Positions 47,396 through 57,856 are shown, counted from the stretch's first letter. The stretch is 64,000 bases of DNA from JAWKIW01 sp041394145 (GCA_041394145.1 JAWKIW010000002.1:372001-436000), one strand, 5' to 3'. The notes: generated from the letters alone by a model not told the origin. Program-made: numbers and translations.

Positions 47396-48759
47396 CGAGT
47401 GCTCGTGCCGCCTCCACCACGGAGTCGCTCGTCAGCGAGGCAGGTGAGCGCCCGGGGGCGTGGGTGGGGATGCGGATGCGCACGGCACCGGGCTTCGATG
47501 TGAAGACCAGCGGCGGGTCCAGCACGAGGGCCTCACCGTCCACGCCGGCCTCGACGGGCGAGTCGCTGGTCACCGCGAAGCGCGGGGTCGACCAGTCGAG
47601 CCATCCCTCGAACTTGGAGACCTGTCCGGCGGTCTCGAGGGCCACGAAGCGGGCCACGTCGGTGTCCCGGGTGAGGTGCACGGCGGCGATGCCGAGCGTG
47701 CCGGCGTCGAGGCGGGCCCGAGTGCCGAACCCGCCCAGCAGCCGCGCCAGCACGTACCGGTTGTTCGAGACCTGGATGACCTGGGCGCCGTCGACCGCCT
47801 TCGCCGTCGGGGCCGTCGAAGTGCAGGTCGAACGGCGGGGCGTCGGGGCCGAGCATCTCGGGCAGCATCGCCAGGGTGGTCTGGCGCTTGGCGTCGCGGT
47901 AGTCGGGTGACTGGACGATCTTGGCGTACACGCCGAGCGACACGTTGTTGACGAACACCCGCCCGTTGACCTCGGCGAGGTCGATGCGGCGCTCCACCGC
48001 GTCGCCGAAGGCGTCGAGCGCACCGACGACGTCGTCGCGGTCGAGGCCGAGGTCGAGGGCGAAGTGGTTGCGGGTGCCGGCGGGTATGCACACGTGGGCG
48101 ACGCCGTGCTCGGCGGCGACCGAGGCGACGAGGGCCTGCGAGCCGTCACCCCCGGCCATGCCGATGACGTCGGCCCCGCGCTCGACCGCGTCCACGGCGA
48201 GCTCGCGCGGGTCGAGGCCGGGCTTCAGGATGATCGGCTCGATGCCACGCGCCCGGCAGGCGTCTTCGAGGTGGAACCGCTCGGCCTTCCCACCCCCGGA
48301 CTTGAGGTTCATGATCAGCACCGGCCGCGACGCCGGGCCGACCGGCCGCCCTTCGACCGGCGCCGCCTCCAGCGAGGCGGCGTCGTGGCCCAGGGCGACC
48401 TTGGCGGCGGCGATCGACACGGCCACGTGCGCCACCACGATCGCCAGCGCGAGGCCGTGGTGCTCACCGAGCACGAACAGCGCGACCACGCCGACGACTG
48501 CCGCCATCGCGACGACGAGCGCGACGAGGCGGCGCACCCCGGTCCTCGTGATGGCGAACCAGCCGGCGAGGACCACCACGAGCAGCAGGACGACCAGGGC
48601 CACCAGGTCGACGACGTTGCCCCAGGCGGCGACGGCCGCCAGCACGATGGCGACGAGCGGGCAGACGAGGGCCACGGCGGCCAGGGCACGTCGCCCGGTC
48701 GAGGGTCGGGCGCTGGCGGAGGTCGGCCGGGGTGCCGCAGGGGATCGGTCGTCGTCCAT
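47328..48759 (-). CDS. Diacylglycerol kinase-family lipid kinase with membrane N terminus, one frameshift
   Basis: Phosphorylates a lipid or sphingoid substrate. The N-terminal ~125 residues hold three or four membrane helices (ALAAVALVCPLVAIVLAAVA, VDLVALVVLLLVVVLAGWFA). The catalytic domain follows: VLIMNLKSGGGKAERF, GADVIGMAGGDGSQALVASV (the GGDG motif) and HVCIPAGTRNHFALDLGLDR. Near 47,805 one base is lost; the rest continues as VDGAQVIQVSNNRYVLARLL to a stop at 47,328. About 477 residues, normal for the fused form. Fifty bp downstream of the DUF2252 gene on the same strand. Confidence 0.85.
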
Positions 48760-48808
48760 GAGCGGCCTCCTGGGTCGGCGAGCGGTCGGCGGTCTCCGGC
48801 GTCGTGGT

Positions 48809-50212
48809 CTACCCGGTCGCCGTCACGTGTGCCACGAAGGCGGCGTGGTCGCGCTCGTTCTGGTCGGCGTACGCGGAAGCGAAGGCGATCATGGCCCTGC
48901 CCATCGACCTGCCGTTGCCGAGGTAGGACGTGATGGCCACGGCGTCACCGCTGCGGGCATGGGCCCGGGCCAGCGTGTACCCGCAGATCTGGGCGTAGAC
49001 GCCCATCACGGGGGGCGTCATCGAGTCGGTCTCGGCGGAGACCTTCCAGTCCCACAGCTGGCGGAAGTAGTAGTCGTGGTCTCGGCCGTCGATCCCCGCG
49101 AAGCGGTCCCAGCCGAGGAAGATGTCGCTGCTGGCCTGCAGCAGGCGCTGGCCCTCGACCACCCGCCGGCCCTGCTGGCGGTACACCGACCGGGGGAGGT
49201 GACCCTCGAGGACCGAGGCCTCGGCCTCCTTCACCTGCAGGAAGAGCGGATCGCCCTCGTCGTTCCCCACGAGCAGCATCACCCAGCAGCGGGTGCCCAC
49301 GCTGCCCACGCCCACCACCTTCCGGGCGATGTCGACGAAGCGGTAGCGCTCGAGCAGGGCGCGACGGTCGGGCTGCAGCGTGGCCCGGTAGGCGCGCAGC
49401 GCACCGTGCATCAGCTCGGTCAGGTCCCGGGCGTCGGTGTCGGGGAGCAGCTCGGTCACGGGCTGCAGGACGGGCGGTTGGGAGAGGAAGCGAGGCCCGT
49501 CCGAGGTCACCGTCGTGAGCTTGCGCAGGGCCTTGAGCCGGTCCTTGCCCTGGGCCTTCTGCGTGCTCTGGAGGAACCGCTTCCGGGTGGCGGCGTCGAC
49601 CTGGGTGCCCCAGCCGGCCATGATGTCCTCGGCGGTCAGCTTCAGGTACCAGACGTCCAGGCTCGACATGGCCGAGAAGCGCGCCATGGACCGGGCATAG
49701 GCGTCGGTGAGGGTGGTCTGCAGCCCGGCCCGCTCCTTGTCGGCGAAGCCGTTGTGGCGGGCGGCGACCTCGAAGCTGGCGGCGAGGCGCTTGAGATCCC
49801 ACTCGAACGGTCCGGGCAACGTCTCGTCGAAGTCGTTCAGGTCGAACACCAGCGACCGTTCGGGGGAGGCGAAGCCGCCGAAGTTGGCCAGGTGGGCGTC
49901 ACCGCACAGCTGCACCTTCAGGCCGGTCTGGGGCTCACCGGCGAGGTCGGCCGCCATCACTGCGGCGGCCCCCCGGTAGAAGGTGAACGGCGACTCGCTC
50001 ATGCGCTCGTGGCGCAGCGGCACGAGCTCGGGGACCCGGGTCGTCTCCTGGGCCTCGAGGATCGCCAGGGGATCTCGTCCGCTCGGCGGCGACCACTCCC
50101 CCTGCTGGGACCGCCGGACCCTGCGGCGGGCCTCTCGGCCCAGCTCGGCTCGTTCGGCCACGGTCCGGTGCCGGACCACCGGTGCAGCTCGGGTGTCACC
50201 CTTGTCGGCCAT
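48809..50212 (-). CDS. DUF2252 family protein
   Basis: 467 uninterrupted residues from ATG 50212 with a GGGAGG-like site. Family blocks: PFTFYRGAAAVMAADLAGEP, VQLCGDAHLANFGGFASPER, FDLNDFDETLPGPFEWDLKR and GVGSVGTRCWVMLLVG. The arrangement CGDAHLxNFG ... DLNDFDE resembles the catalytic loop of kinase-like (aminoglycoside phosphotransferase) folds, so a kinase-like activity is possible; the function of the family is not established. Confidence 0.9.
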   Translation of the reverse strand: MADKGDTRAAPVVRHRTVAERAELGREARRRVRRSQQGEWSPPSGRDPLAILEAQETTRVPELVPLRHERMSESPFTFYRGAAAVMAADLAGEPQTGLKVQLCGDAHLANFGGFASPERSLVFDLNDFDETLPGPFEWDLKRLAASFEVAARHNGFADKERAGLQTTLTDAYARSMARFSAMSSLDVWYLKLTAEDIMAGWGTQVDAATRKRFLQSTQKAQGKDRLKALRKLTTVTSDGPRFLSQPPVLQPVTELLPDTDARDLTELMHGALRAYRATLQPDRRALLERYRFVDIARKVVGVGSVGTRCWVMLLVGNDEGDPLFLQVKEAEASVLEGHLPRSVYRQQGRRVVEGQRLLQASSDIFLGWDRFAGIDGRDHDYYFRQLWDWKVSAETDSMTPPVMGVYAQICGYTLARAHARSGDAVAITSYLGNGRSMGRAMIAFASAYADQNERDHAAFVAHVTATG

Positions 50213-50382
50213 GATCGTCCCCTCCCGGGTCGCGCCCCAGGTCGTGTCGGTCGGTGTCGTCGGGTCTGCCGCACCACGGGGTGGCGCCGGGACCAGCGTG
50301 TGAGTCCTGACGGCGACCGTATTCGGTGCGCCCGACCGGGTCGTCATCCCGAAGGGGTGAGCGGGGTGAGCCCGGGCCGCCG

Positions 50383-51705
50383 TCAGCGGACCTGGTGGCA
50401 GTGCTTGGCCTTGCGGCCGCTGCCGCAGGGGCAGGGGTCGTTGCGTCCGGCGGCGGCGAGGATGCCGCGCACCTCGTCGGCGAAGCGGCCCGAGCGCAGC
50501 AGGTCGGCCATGATCCGCACGAGCCCGTCGGCGTGGCGGAAGAAGGCGTAGTAGCCGGCACAGAGGTAGTTCAGACCGGGCTCGCCGTCGACGCTGACGG
50601 TGAAGCGGTTCTTGGGGCACTCGCCGTTGCACGCGAAGCGGACCTCGCAGCGCCGGCACTGGCCGGGCAGGCCGTCTCGCTTGGCGGCGCCGAAGGCCCG
50701 CTGCCGGGGTGAGGCGACGAGCTCGACGAGGTGCGTCGACGCGATGTTGCCGAGCAGGTGCCCCGGTTCGACGAAGTGGTCGCACGAGTAGACGTCGCCG
50801 TTGTGCTCGAGGGCCAGCGCATCGCCGCAGGTCTCCCGGAAGATGCACAGGGACGGCGGCACGCCGAGCCAGGAGGCGAGGGCGGCGTCGAACTGCGACA
50901 CGAACACCTCGCCGACGTCGCGCACCACCCACTCGTCGAACACGGCGACGAGGAAGCGCCCCCAGGCCTCGGGGTCGACGGATCGGCCCGTGACCGTGTC
51001 GCCCTCCTGGAAGCCGGTGTCGTTGTCGCGCTCGACGATCGGGATGAGCTGGATGTGGCGCAGGCCGAGGACATCGCGGAAGAAGCGGTAGACGTCGAGC
51101 GGGTGGTCCTGGTTGGCGGCGTGCACGGAACACAAGACGTTGGTGTCGACGTCGTGCGCGACGAGAAGCTCGAAGCCGGCCATGACCTTGTCGAAGGTGG
51201 GTGCTCCCCGCTTGTCGACCCGGTAGGCGTCGTGCAGCTCGCGCGGCCCGTCGATGCTGATGCCGACGAGGAAGCCGTGCTCGGCGAACAGCTCGCACCA
51301 CTCGTCGGTGAGCAGCGTGCCGTTGGTCTGGATGGTGTGGTGCACCTGCTGGCCCTGGCGACGGTGGCGCTGCACGGCGTCGAGCGACCGTCGGAAGAAG
51401 TCCACTCCCATGAGCGTGGGCTCACCGCCCTGCCAGGCGATGGTCACCTCCGGTCCGTCGTGAGCCTCGAGCAGCTGGCGGACGTAGGTGTCGAGGACCT
51501 CGTCGCTCATGCGGAAGCGGTCGCCCGGGTACAGCGCCTCCTTCGACAGGAAGAAGCAGTAGTCGCAGTCGAGGTTGCAGATCGCCCCGGTGGGCTTGGC
51601 GAGCACGTGGAAGGACGGCGGCGCGTCGTCGGGTCGGGCGGTGGGCATCGCCGGTCCGAGAGCCGGGCCCGGGGGCTCGGAGCCGACGGGGATCAGGGCC
51701 GGCAT
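50383..51705 (-). CDS. Radical-SAM sulfatase maturase (anSME family) with SEC-C tail
   Basis: Converts an active-site Cys or Ser of sulfatases to formylglycine. 440 residues. The S-adenosylmethionine 4Fe-4S motif is Cys43, Cys47 and Cys50 (GAICNLDCDYCFFLSKEALY). TIAWQGGEPTLMGVDFFR and HTIQTNGTLLTDEWCELF are typical of anSME. The SPASM domain has CGDALALEHNGDVYSCDHFV and CRRCEVRFACNGECPKNRF. An added C-terminal SEC-C zinc motif reads NDPCPCGSGRKAKHCH. It starts 30 bp after the LuxR-type regulator. A Cys-type sulfatase lies 3.8 kb away, the probable substrate. Confidence 0.92.
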   Translation of the reverse strand: MPALIPVGSEPPGPALGPAMPTARPDDAPPSFHVLAKPTGAICNLDCDYCFFLSKEALYPGDRFRMSDEVLDTYVRQLLEAHDGPEVTIAWQGGEPTLMGVDFFRRSLDAVQRHRRQGQQVHHTIQTNGTLLTDEWCELFAEHGFLVGISIDGPRELHDAYRVDKRGAPTFDKVMAGFELLVAHDVDTNVLCSVHAANQDHPLDVYRFFRDVLGLRHIQLIPIVERDNDTGFQEGDTVTGRSVDPEAWGRFLVAVFDEWVVRDVGEVFVSQFDAALASWLGVPPSLCIFRETCGDALALEHNGDVYSCDHFVEPGHLLGNIASTHLVELVASPRQRAFGAAKRDGLPGQCRRCEVRFACNGECPKNRFTVSVDGEPGLNYLCAGYYAFFRHADGLVRIMADLLRSGRFADEVRGILAAAGRNDPCPCGSGRKAKHCHQVR

Positions 51706-51734
51706 CGGGTGGTCGGGGTCGGTGCCATCGGCGA

Positions 51735-53999
51735 TCAGCCCGGCAGGAGGCCGAGGCGTCGGGCTTCGGCCACCGCGTCGCTGCGCGAGGAGACGCCGAG
51801 CTTGCGGTAGATGGCCACCGAGTGGGTCTTGGCGGTGTTGCGGCTGACGTGCAGCTCCCCGGCGATCTCCTGCAGGGAGAGGTGGGTGGCCAGGTGGGGC
51901 AGCACCCGCAGCTCGGCCTCGGTGAGCGGGGTGACGAGCGACGTCGAGGCGGCGACGGCGTCCACCTGGGCTTCGACGTCGTGCAGCTGCGCGATGAGCC
52001 AGGTGGCGGTGGGCTCGCGGTCCGCAGCTCGCTGTGCGTCGCGCACGTGCCGGCGAGCCCCGTGGCCGTCACCGAGCGCGAGGCAGGCCTGGGCGATGAC
52101 GGCGTGGTTGAGCAGCGCCGTGCGGGGGGAGATGTCGCCGAGGCGCTCGAGCAGCACCTCGGTCACGGCGACGGCCCGTTCGGCTCGGGTGAGGTCACCG
52201 GCTCGCGCCGCCACGAGCGCGTCGACCGAGTAGGTGACCATGGTGGCCACGAGGCCCTCGAGGTCGTGGCGGTCGGCGATCCGACGGCTCGCCTCGACGT
52301 GTTGGCGGGCCGACTCGACGTCGCCCGTCGAGAGGTCGAGCAGCGCCATCCAGGCGTGGCTGCCCGCCTCCATGCCCGGCAGGGACCCGACGGCGGGCAG
52401 GGCGTCGGCGAGCAGGCGACGGGCCTCGGTCAGCTCGCCGATGTTGGCCAGCGCCGTCGCCCGGATGGCGGTGGCCATGCCCCACCACGGGTTGGTGGTC
52501 CAGCCGCCGCTGTCGATGACGGTGGCGGTGTCGCGCAGGATCCCCGGGATGCCCCCGACGGCCAGCAACGACCGCTGCAGCGCGATCGCCACCCCGGCGC
52601 TCGGCGTCCCGTCGCCGAGGCGGCGACCGTCGTCGAGGCCGGCGGCCTGCTGCGCCGACCGGTGGATGAGCGCAGGGTCGGGGACGCTCAGCCCGTACCA
52701 GGCGGTCGCCACGGCGGCGTCCACCCAGCGGTCGGCGGCCCCGTCGCCGAGGAGCGCCAATCGCCGGGCCAGCACGCCGCTGCGACCGTCGAACGCAAGC
52801 GCGACCGCCTCCCGCATGACCAGCGCAGCAGCCCGTTCCTCGTCGCCCGCGTCGACGGCATGCGCGATCGCGGTGTCGAGGTCGCCGACGGCCTCGAAGC
52901 GGTCCGCGGCCTGCCGGTGGAGGTACCGGGCCCGTCCCGGGTCCCGCCGGCGCAGGCGGTCGCGCAGCAGCTCGGCGAAGAGGTGGTGATAGCGGTACCA
53001 CCGGCGCTCGTCGTCGAGCGGCACCAGGAAGAGGTTGCCGGAGTCCTCCAGCGCTTGCAGGCGCGTCGCCGAGTCGTCACGCTCGAGCAGGTCGTCGAGC
53101 AGGTCGGCGTCCATCCGTTCGACCACCGCCGAGTCCTCGAGGAAGGCGGTCACGGCTGGATCGAGGCCACGGAGCACCTCCTCGACGAGGTAGTCGGCCA
53201 CGAGCCGATGGCGGCCGGTCAGCACCGGGGCCGTGGGGCTCCGGGGCTCACGGGCCGCCAGCGCGGCGAGGTGGAGCCCTGCCGCCCAGCCTTCGACCCG
53301 AGCGACGAGGCCCTCGGTCGTGGTCCGATCGAGGGCCACGCCCTGGTGCGCGAGCGCGCGCTGCGCCTCGTCGACCGACAGGGCGAGCTCGCCGGGGCCG
53401 ATCTCGACGACGGTGCCGTCGAGGCGGCGACGGGCGAGCGGCACGGCGGCGATGGACCGGCCGATCAGCACCGGGAGCAGGTGGGGACCCAGCTCGTCGA
53501 CCAGGGTGGTCAGGCAGGACCGCGCGGCTTCGGACCCAAGGGCCTGGACGTCGTCGAACACCAGGACGACCCGCGGGGCGACGGCGAGCCGGGCCACCAC
53601 TGCGGGCAGCAGCTCGTCGGCGACCGAGCGTCCGGGGAGGCCAGGAGGTGGTGAAGGTCGGGGCCCAGGTCGGCGACCGAGTCGACGGCGCACGCCAGGT
53701 GCTGCAGGAGGTGGACGGGGTCGTCGTCGAGTCGGTCGAGCGCGACTCCACGCGAACGGGCGCTCGTCGGCCTGGGCCCACAGCGCCACCGTCGTGGTCT
53801 TGCCGTAGCCGGCCGGCGCCGCGACCACGACCAGGGAGCCGGACGCGCTGCGTCGCAGACGACCGACCAGGCGGTCGCGGGCCACGACGCCCGGCCGCAC
53901 GCCCGGGACCTCGCCCTCGCTGCATCGCTGCCGGTGGGGCACCACCGTCGCCCCGGGGGTCGGAGCGGCATCCGGTCCCCGAGCTTCTGTCATCGCCAC
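51735..53999 (-). CDS. LuxR-family ATP-binding transcriptional activator (MalT/LAL type)
   Basis: About 754 residues. The N-terminal NTPase has Walker A AAPAGYGKTTTVALW and Walker B VVLVFDDVQALG. A middle region of helical TPR-like repeats follows (RAAALVMREAVALAFDGRSG, ARRLLADALPAVGSLPGM). The C terminus is a LuxR DNA-binding domain (TEAELRVLPHLATHLSLQEI, HVSRNTAKTHSVAIYRKLGV). Between about 53,630 and 53,760 two compensating indels replace the expected ALDRLDDDPVHLLQHLACAV with Arg/Pro-rich sequence. It probably controls the downstream maturase and perhaps the divergent sulfatase genes (inference). Confidence 0.9.
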   Translation of the reverse strand: MAMTEARGPDAAPTPGATVVPHRQRCSEGEVPGVRPGVVARDRLVGRLRRSASGSLVVVAAPAGYGKTTTVALWAQADERPFAWSRARPTRRRPRPPPAAPGVRRRLGRRPGPRPSPPPGLPGRSVADELLPAVVARLAVAPRVVLVFDDVQALGSEAARSCLTTLVDELGPHLLPVLIGRSIAAVPLARRRLDGTVVEIGPGELALSVDEAQRALAHQGVALDRTTTEGLVARVEGWAAGLHLAALAAREPRSPTAPVLTGRHRLVADYLVEEVLRGLDPAVTAFLEDSAVVERMDADLLDDLLERDDSATRLQALEDSGNLFLVPLDDERRWYRYHHLFAELLRDRLRRRDPGRARYLHRQAADRFEAVGDLDTAIAHAVDAGDEERAAALVMREAVALAFDGRSGVLARRLALLGDGAADRWVDAAVATAWYGLSVPDPALIHRSAQQAAGLDDGRRLGDGTPSAGVAIALQRSLLAVGGIPGILRDTATVIDSGGWTTNPWWGMATAIRATALANIGELTEARRLLADALPAVGSLPGMEAGSHAWMALLDLSTGDVESARQHVEASRRIADRHDLEGLVATMVTYSVDALVAARAGDLTRAERAVAVTEVLLERLGDISPRTALLNHAVIAQACLALGDGHGARRHVRDAQRAADREPTATWLIAQLHDVEAQVDAVAASTSLVTPLTEAELRVLPHLATHLSLQEIAGELHVSRNTAKTHSVAIYRKLGVSSRSDAVAEARRLGLLPG

Positions 54000-54083
54000 G
54001 GTTCGTGATCCTAGGCCTCGGACCCCGCGGCACCACCCCGGTCACGCACACCGATGGGCCCGTCGCCTCCGTTGTTGCCTCGA

Positions 54084-54560
54084 TCAGCCGGACCGGCCGT
54101 CGTCGGACTCGCCGACGACCAGCAGCACCTGCTCGATGAGGGCAGCGTCGTCGAAGGTCGTGTGGATGCAGGTGATGCGGTCGTCGTGCAGCTCGGCGAT
54201 CGAGACCCCTCGGAGGCTCAGGTGGCGGCGGTCGGCCTCGACCAGCACGTCGTCGTCGACCAGCAGCGGGGTGTCGACGCTGGCCTCGAGGATCCACTCG
54301 ACCACGGCGACCGGGTCGAACCACCACAGGTGATCGGCGGCGAAGCGGTGGACGGCCAAGGAATCGGCGGCGTCGGACAGGGCACGGCATGCGTCGGCGC
54401 GACGAAGGTGAAGCCGGGGCACCACCCGGTGGCGTCGTGGCTGAGGACGTCGACGAGGTCGCGGGCGGACCGACGACGGTGGCGGCGACGGCGTGGGTGA
54501 GGGCCTCGCGACGGCCGTCACCGACGGCCAGCTCGGTGTCCCAGCGCCCGGCCCCGGGCG
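54084..54560 (-). CDS. SnoaL-like (NTF2-fold) protein, frameshifted
   Basis: Patches in order on the minus strand: RWDTELAVGDGRREALTHAV, DLVDVLSHDATGWCPGFTFV, then in one frame LAVHRFAADHLWWFDPVAVV and SIAELHDDRITCIHTTFDDA to the TGA at 54,084. The order of a helix pair, a cone-shaped cavity and a curved sheet fits SnoaL-like polyketide cyclase/isomerase relatives. Two indels separate the parts and the start is not fixed. Lies 85 bp upstream of the regulator gene, same strand. Confidence 0.5.
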   Translation of the reverse strand, partial: RPGPGAGTPSWPSVTAVARPSPTPSPPPSSVRPRPRRRPQPRRHRVVPRLHLRRADACRALSDAADSLAVHRFAADHLWWFDPVAVVEWILEASVDTPLLVDDDVLVEADRRHLSLRGVSIAELHDDRITCIHTTFDDAALIEQVLLVVGESDDGRSG

Positions 54561-54970
54561 TCGGGACGCGGCGGCCTCCCGGATCGCTCGTCGGCCGCGG
54601 ACCGGCTGGGATCGTCGTCGCCCGGCGAGCATCGGCGGCGACGCGCGAGCCGGCGGTGGGCCCCGAACGGCAGGCGGCCGATGACCCGCGAGGGCCGGTG
54701 CTGCTCGGTCAGGGCTGGAGGTGGCGTCGTCGCGATGGCTCGACGGTACGAAGCCGTGCCATCGGGGCATCACCCGATGCGGGCGACCAGGGCTGATGGC
54801 GCAGGACGCCACCGATCGGCCGTTCACCCTCATCGGGTGACGACGGTGGGACGCTTCAACGACACGATGGGCACGATCCTCGGTGCGCACCTGACGCGGA
54901 TCGGCCTGACGATCGCCGGGATCGGCGAGGATCGCCGCTTCCGCCAGCTCCACCCAGAAGGACCGCACCC
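54561..54970. other. Divergent intergenic region before the sulfatase operon
   Basis: No gene recognised. It holds an inverted repeat (54,770-54,779 with 54,831-54,840) and should carry the promoter of the LURP-one/sulfatase genes; part may also be the lost 5' end of the SnoaL-like gene. Confidence 0.4.
54770..54840. promoter_or_regulatory. Inverted repeat TCACCCGATG...CATCGGGTGA
   Basis: Ten-bp perfect arms 51 bp apart, 130-200 bp upstream of the LURP-one start. Spacing of about five helical turns would suit a looping regulator, possibly the nearby LuxR-type activator. Weak evidence. Confidence 0.25.
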
Positions 54971-55486
54971 ATGGGCATCCTGCGCAACCGCCACGATGAT
55001 GGCGGCGAGCCCACCCGCTACCGGATGCAGCAGCGACTGCTGTCGGTCGGCGACGACTACTGGATCGAGGACGACCGTGGCGAGCGGGTGTTCCTCGTCG
55101 ACGGCAAGGCGCTGCGCGTCCGTGACACGTGGGAGCTGAAGGACCGGGCCGGCCACGAGGTGGCCAAGATCCGGGAGCGCAAGCTGAGCGTGCGCGACGC
55201 CATGACGATCGAGCTGGGCGACCGCAAGGCGGTGGTGAAGAAGGCGGTCGTGGGCATCCGCGACCGCTTCCACATCGATGTCGACGGCGGCCCCGACCTG
55301 AAGGCCCACGGCAACGTCGTCGACCACGAGTACGAGATCGAGGGCGACGACGGCACGATCGCCAACGTGTCCAAGCGGTGGTTCCGGGTGCGCGACACCT
55401 ACGGCGTCGAGGTGCTGCCCGGGGCCGACCCCGTCCTGGCGCTGGCGATCACCGTCGCCATCGACGCACTCGCCGGCGACCACTGA
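54971..55486 (+). CDS. LURP-one-related/YxjI family protein
   Basis: 171 residues from ATG 54971. A tubby-like beta barrel of repeated short strands: RYRMQQRLLSVGDDYWIEDD, ERVFLVDGKALRVRDTWELK, EVAKIRERKLSVRDAMTIEL and RFHIDVDGGPDLKAHGNVVD. Members are cytosolic and possibly membrane- or lipid-associated; the bacterial role is unknown. Its stop lies 15 bp before the sulfatase start, so the two are co-transcribed. Confidence 0.88.
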   Translation: MGILRNRHDDGGEPTRYRMQQRLLSVGDDYWIEDDRGERVFLVDGKALRVRDTWELKDRAGHEVAKIRERKLSVRDAMTIELGDRKAVVKKAVVGIRDRFHIDVDGGPDLKAHGNVVDHEYEIEGDDGTIANVSKRWFRVRDTYGVEVLPGADPVLALAITVAIDALAGDH

Positions 55487-55500
55487 CCCAGGAGCCCGTC

Positions 55501-57856
55501 ATGGCCAAGCGCTTCAACGGCAAGATCTCGCTCGACGTCCGGGACTCGGAGCCGGACTGGGAGCCGTACCTCGCGCCGAAGGCGCCGGAGGGTGCGCCCA
55601 ACGTCTTGCTGCTGGCCTGGGACGACCTCGGGTTCGCCACCATGGACGTGTACGGCGGGCCGGTGGAGTGCCCGAACATGCGACGCATCGCCGAGCGGGG
55701 GGTGCAGTTCTCGAACTTCCACACCACGGCGCTGTGCTCGCCGACGCGGGCCTCGCTGCTCACCGGCCGCAACGCCACCACCAACGGCATGGCCACCATC
55801 GCCGAGTTCGCCAGCGGCTTCCCGGGCATCTCCACCCGGATCCCGTTCGAGAGCGGCTTCGTCTCCGAGGTGCTCGCCGAGCACGGCTACAACACCTACT
55901 GCGTCGGCAAGTGGCACCTCACCCCGGGCGAGGAGTGCAACCTCGCCGCCTTCAAGGGCCGGTGGCCCCTGGGTCGCGGCTTCGAGCGCTTCTACGGCTG
56001 GCTCGGCGGCGAGACCAACTCGTACTACCCCGACCTCGTCCACGACAACCACCCGATCGAGCCGCCGGGCCGTCCCGAGGACGGCTACCACCTCGCCGAC
56101 GACATGGCCGACCGGGCCGTCCAGTTCATCCAGGACGCCAAGGTCATCGATCCCGACAAGCCGTTCTTCATGTACCTCGCGCCGCAGGCCGGCCATGCGC
56201 CGCACCTGGTCCCGAACGAGTGGGCCGACCGGTACGAGGGCCGCTTCGACGACGGCTACGAGGCCATCCGGGCCGGGATCCTGGCCCGTCAGATCGAGCT
56301 CGGCATCCTGCCCGAGGGCACCGAGCTGTCGCCGATCAACCCCCACGGCGAGCCCGAGCGCACCGGCCCCGACGGCCAGCCCTGGCCCCAGCTCGACACC
56401 GTGCGCCCGTGGGACACGCTCGGCGACGACGAGAAGCGGCTGTTCTCCCGGATGATGGAGGTCTTCGCCGGCTACATCTCGTACTACGACGACCGCCTCG
56501 GCCGGGTGCTCGACCACCTGGAGGAGTCGGGCCAGATCGACAACACGCTGATCATCGTCGTGTCCGACAACGGGGCCAGCGGCGAGGGCGGCCCCAACGG
56601 CTCGTTCAACGAGTGGCGCTTCTTCAACGGCGTGCCCGACACCACCGAGACCACGATGCCCCACATCGACGAGCTCGGCACCCCGGCGTCGAACAACCAC
56701 TACAACACCGGCTGGGCCTGGGCCCTCGACACGCCCTTCCCGTACTGGAAGCGCTGGGCAGGCGAGGAGGGCGGCACCGCCGACATGTTGCTGGTGTCGT
56801 GGCCGGCGAAGATCCCGGCCAGCCGCGAGATCCGCCACCAGTACACCCACGCGGTCGACGTCGTGCCGACGATCTACGACCTCCTGGGCATCGAGCCGCC
56901 CGACGTGATCAGGGGCTACCCGCAGCTGCCCATCGAGGGCGAGAGCTTCGCCGCCGCCCTCACCGATCCGTCGGTGCCGGGCAAGGCGACGCAGTTCTAC
57001 ACGATGCTCGGGCAGCGGGCCCTCTACCACGAGGGCTGGCTGGCGACGACGGTGCACCCGCCGCTGTCGGGCTGGGGCGACTTCATGGCCGACGAGTGGG
57101 AGCTGTTCCACCTCGAGGCCGACCGCTCCCAGTCGAAGAACGTGGCGGCGGAGCACCCCCGCCGGCTCGAGCTGCTGAAGGACCTGTGGTTCTACTACGC
57201 CGGCATCTACAACGGCCTGCCCCTCGACGACCGGTCTGCTCCTCGAACAGGTCCTGGCCGAGCGGCCGCACGCGGCCGCGCCCCGCGACCAGTACGTCTT
57301 CTACCCGGGCGCGTCCGACGTGCCCGAGTCGGCGGGCCCGTCGGTCAACGGCCGCTCCTACACGGTCGCGGCCGGGGTGACCGTCGACTCTGCCGACGTG
57401 GAAGGGGTGATCTGGGCGGCCGGTGGCGTGCCGGGCGGCCACAGCCTCTACGTCAAGGACGGCCGGTTGCGCTACACGTTCAACTGGATCGGCACGAAGC
57501 TCCAGGACGTGGTGGCCGACCGGTCCCTCACCCCCGGGCCGCACGTGTGCACCGCCGAGTTCGAGGCCGCCGGGCCCAGTGCAGATCCGGCCATGCCCGG
57601 CACGGCGGGCACCCTCACCCTCTACGTCGACGACCAGGCCGTCGGCTCGGGTCAGATCGTCACCCAGCCCGGTTACTTCTGCCTGACCGGCGACGGCATC
57701 TGCGTCGGCCGTGACAGCGCGCCGGCGGTGACCCCTGCGTACGACGCACCGTTCGCCTTCACCGGCGGCAGGATCGACAAGGTCGTGGTCGACGTGTCGG
57801 GCGAGCGCTACGTCGACCACGAGGCCCAGGTCCGCGGCTGGTTCCTGATCGACTGA
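55501..57856 (+). CDS. Arylsulfatase, Cys-type, one frameshift near the C terminus
   Basis: Hydrolyses sulfate esters with a calcium ion and formylglycine. ATG 55501 follows CAGGAG. Metal ligands Asp41-Asp42 (AWDDLGFATMD), Cys79 in the CxPxR motif (ALCSPTRASLLTGRN), GKWHLTPGEE and VSDNGASGEGG are all present. No signal peptide, so it appears cytosolic. The frame is continuous to about 57,230; after one indel it continues LLEQVLAERPHAAAPRDQYV and a C-terminal beta-sandwich domain (GHSLYVKDGRLRYTFNWIGT) to 57,856. About 785 residues. The anSME-type maturase at 50,383 is the likely activator. Confidence 0.92.

Noticed and set aside
53630..53760. Arg/Pro-rich insert in the MalT-like regulator as a novel domain
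   Set aside because: Another frame over the same bases gives the expected NTPase sequence (ALDRLDDDPVHLLQHLACAV), so two compensating indels explain it.
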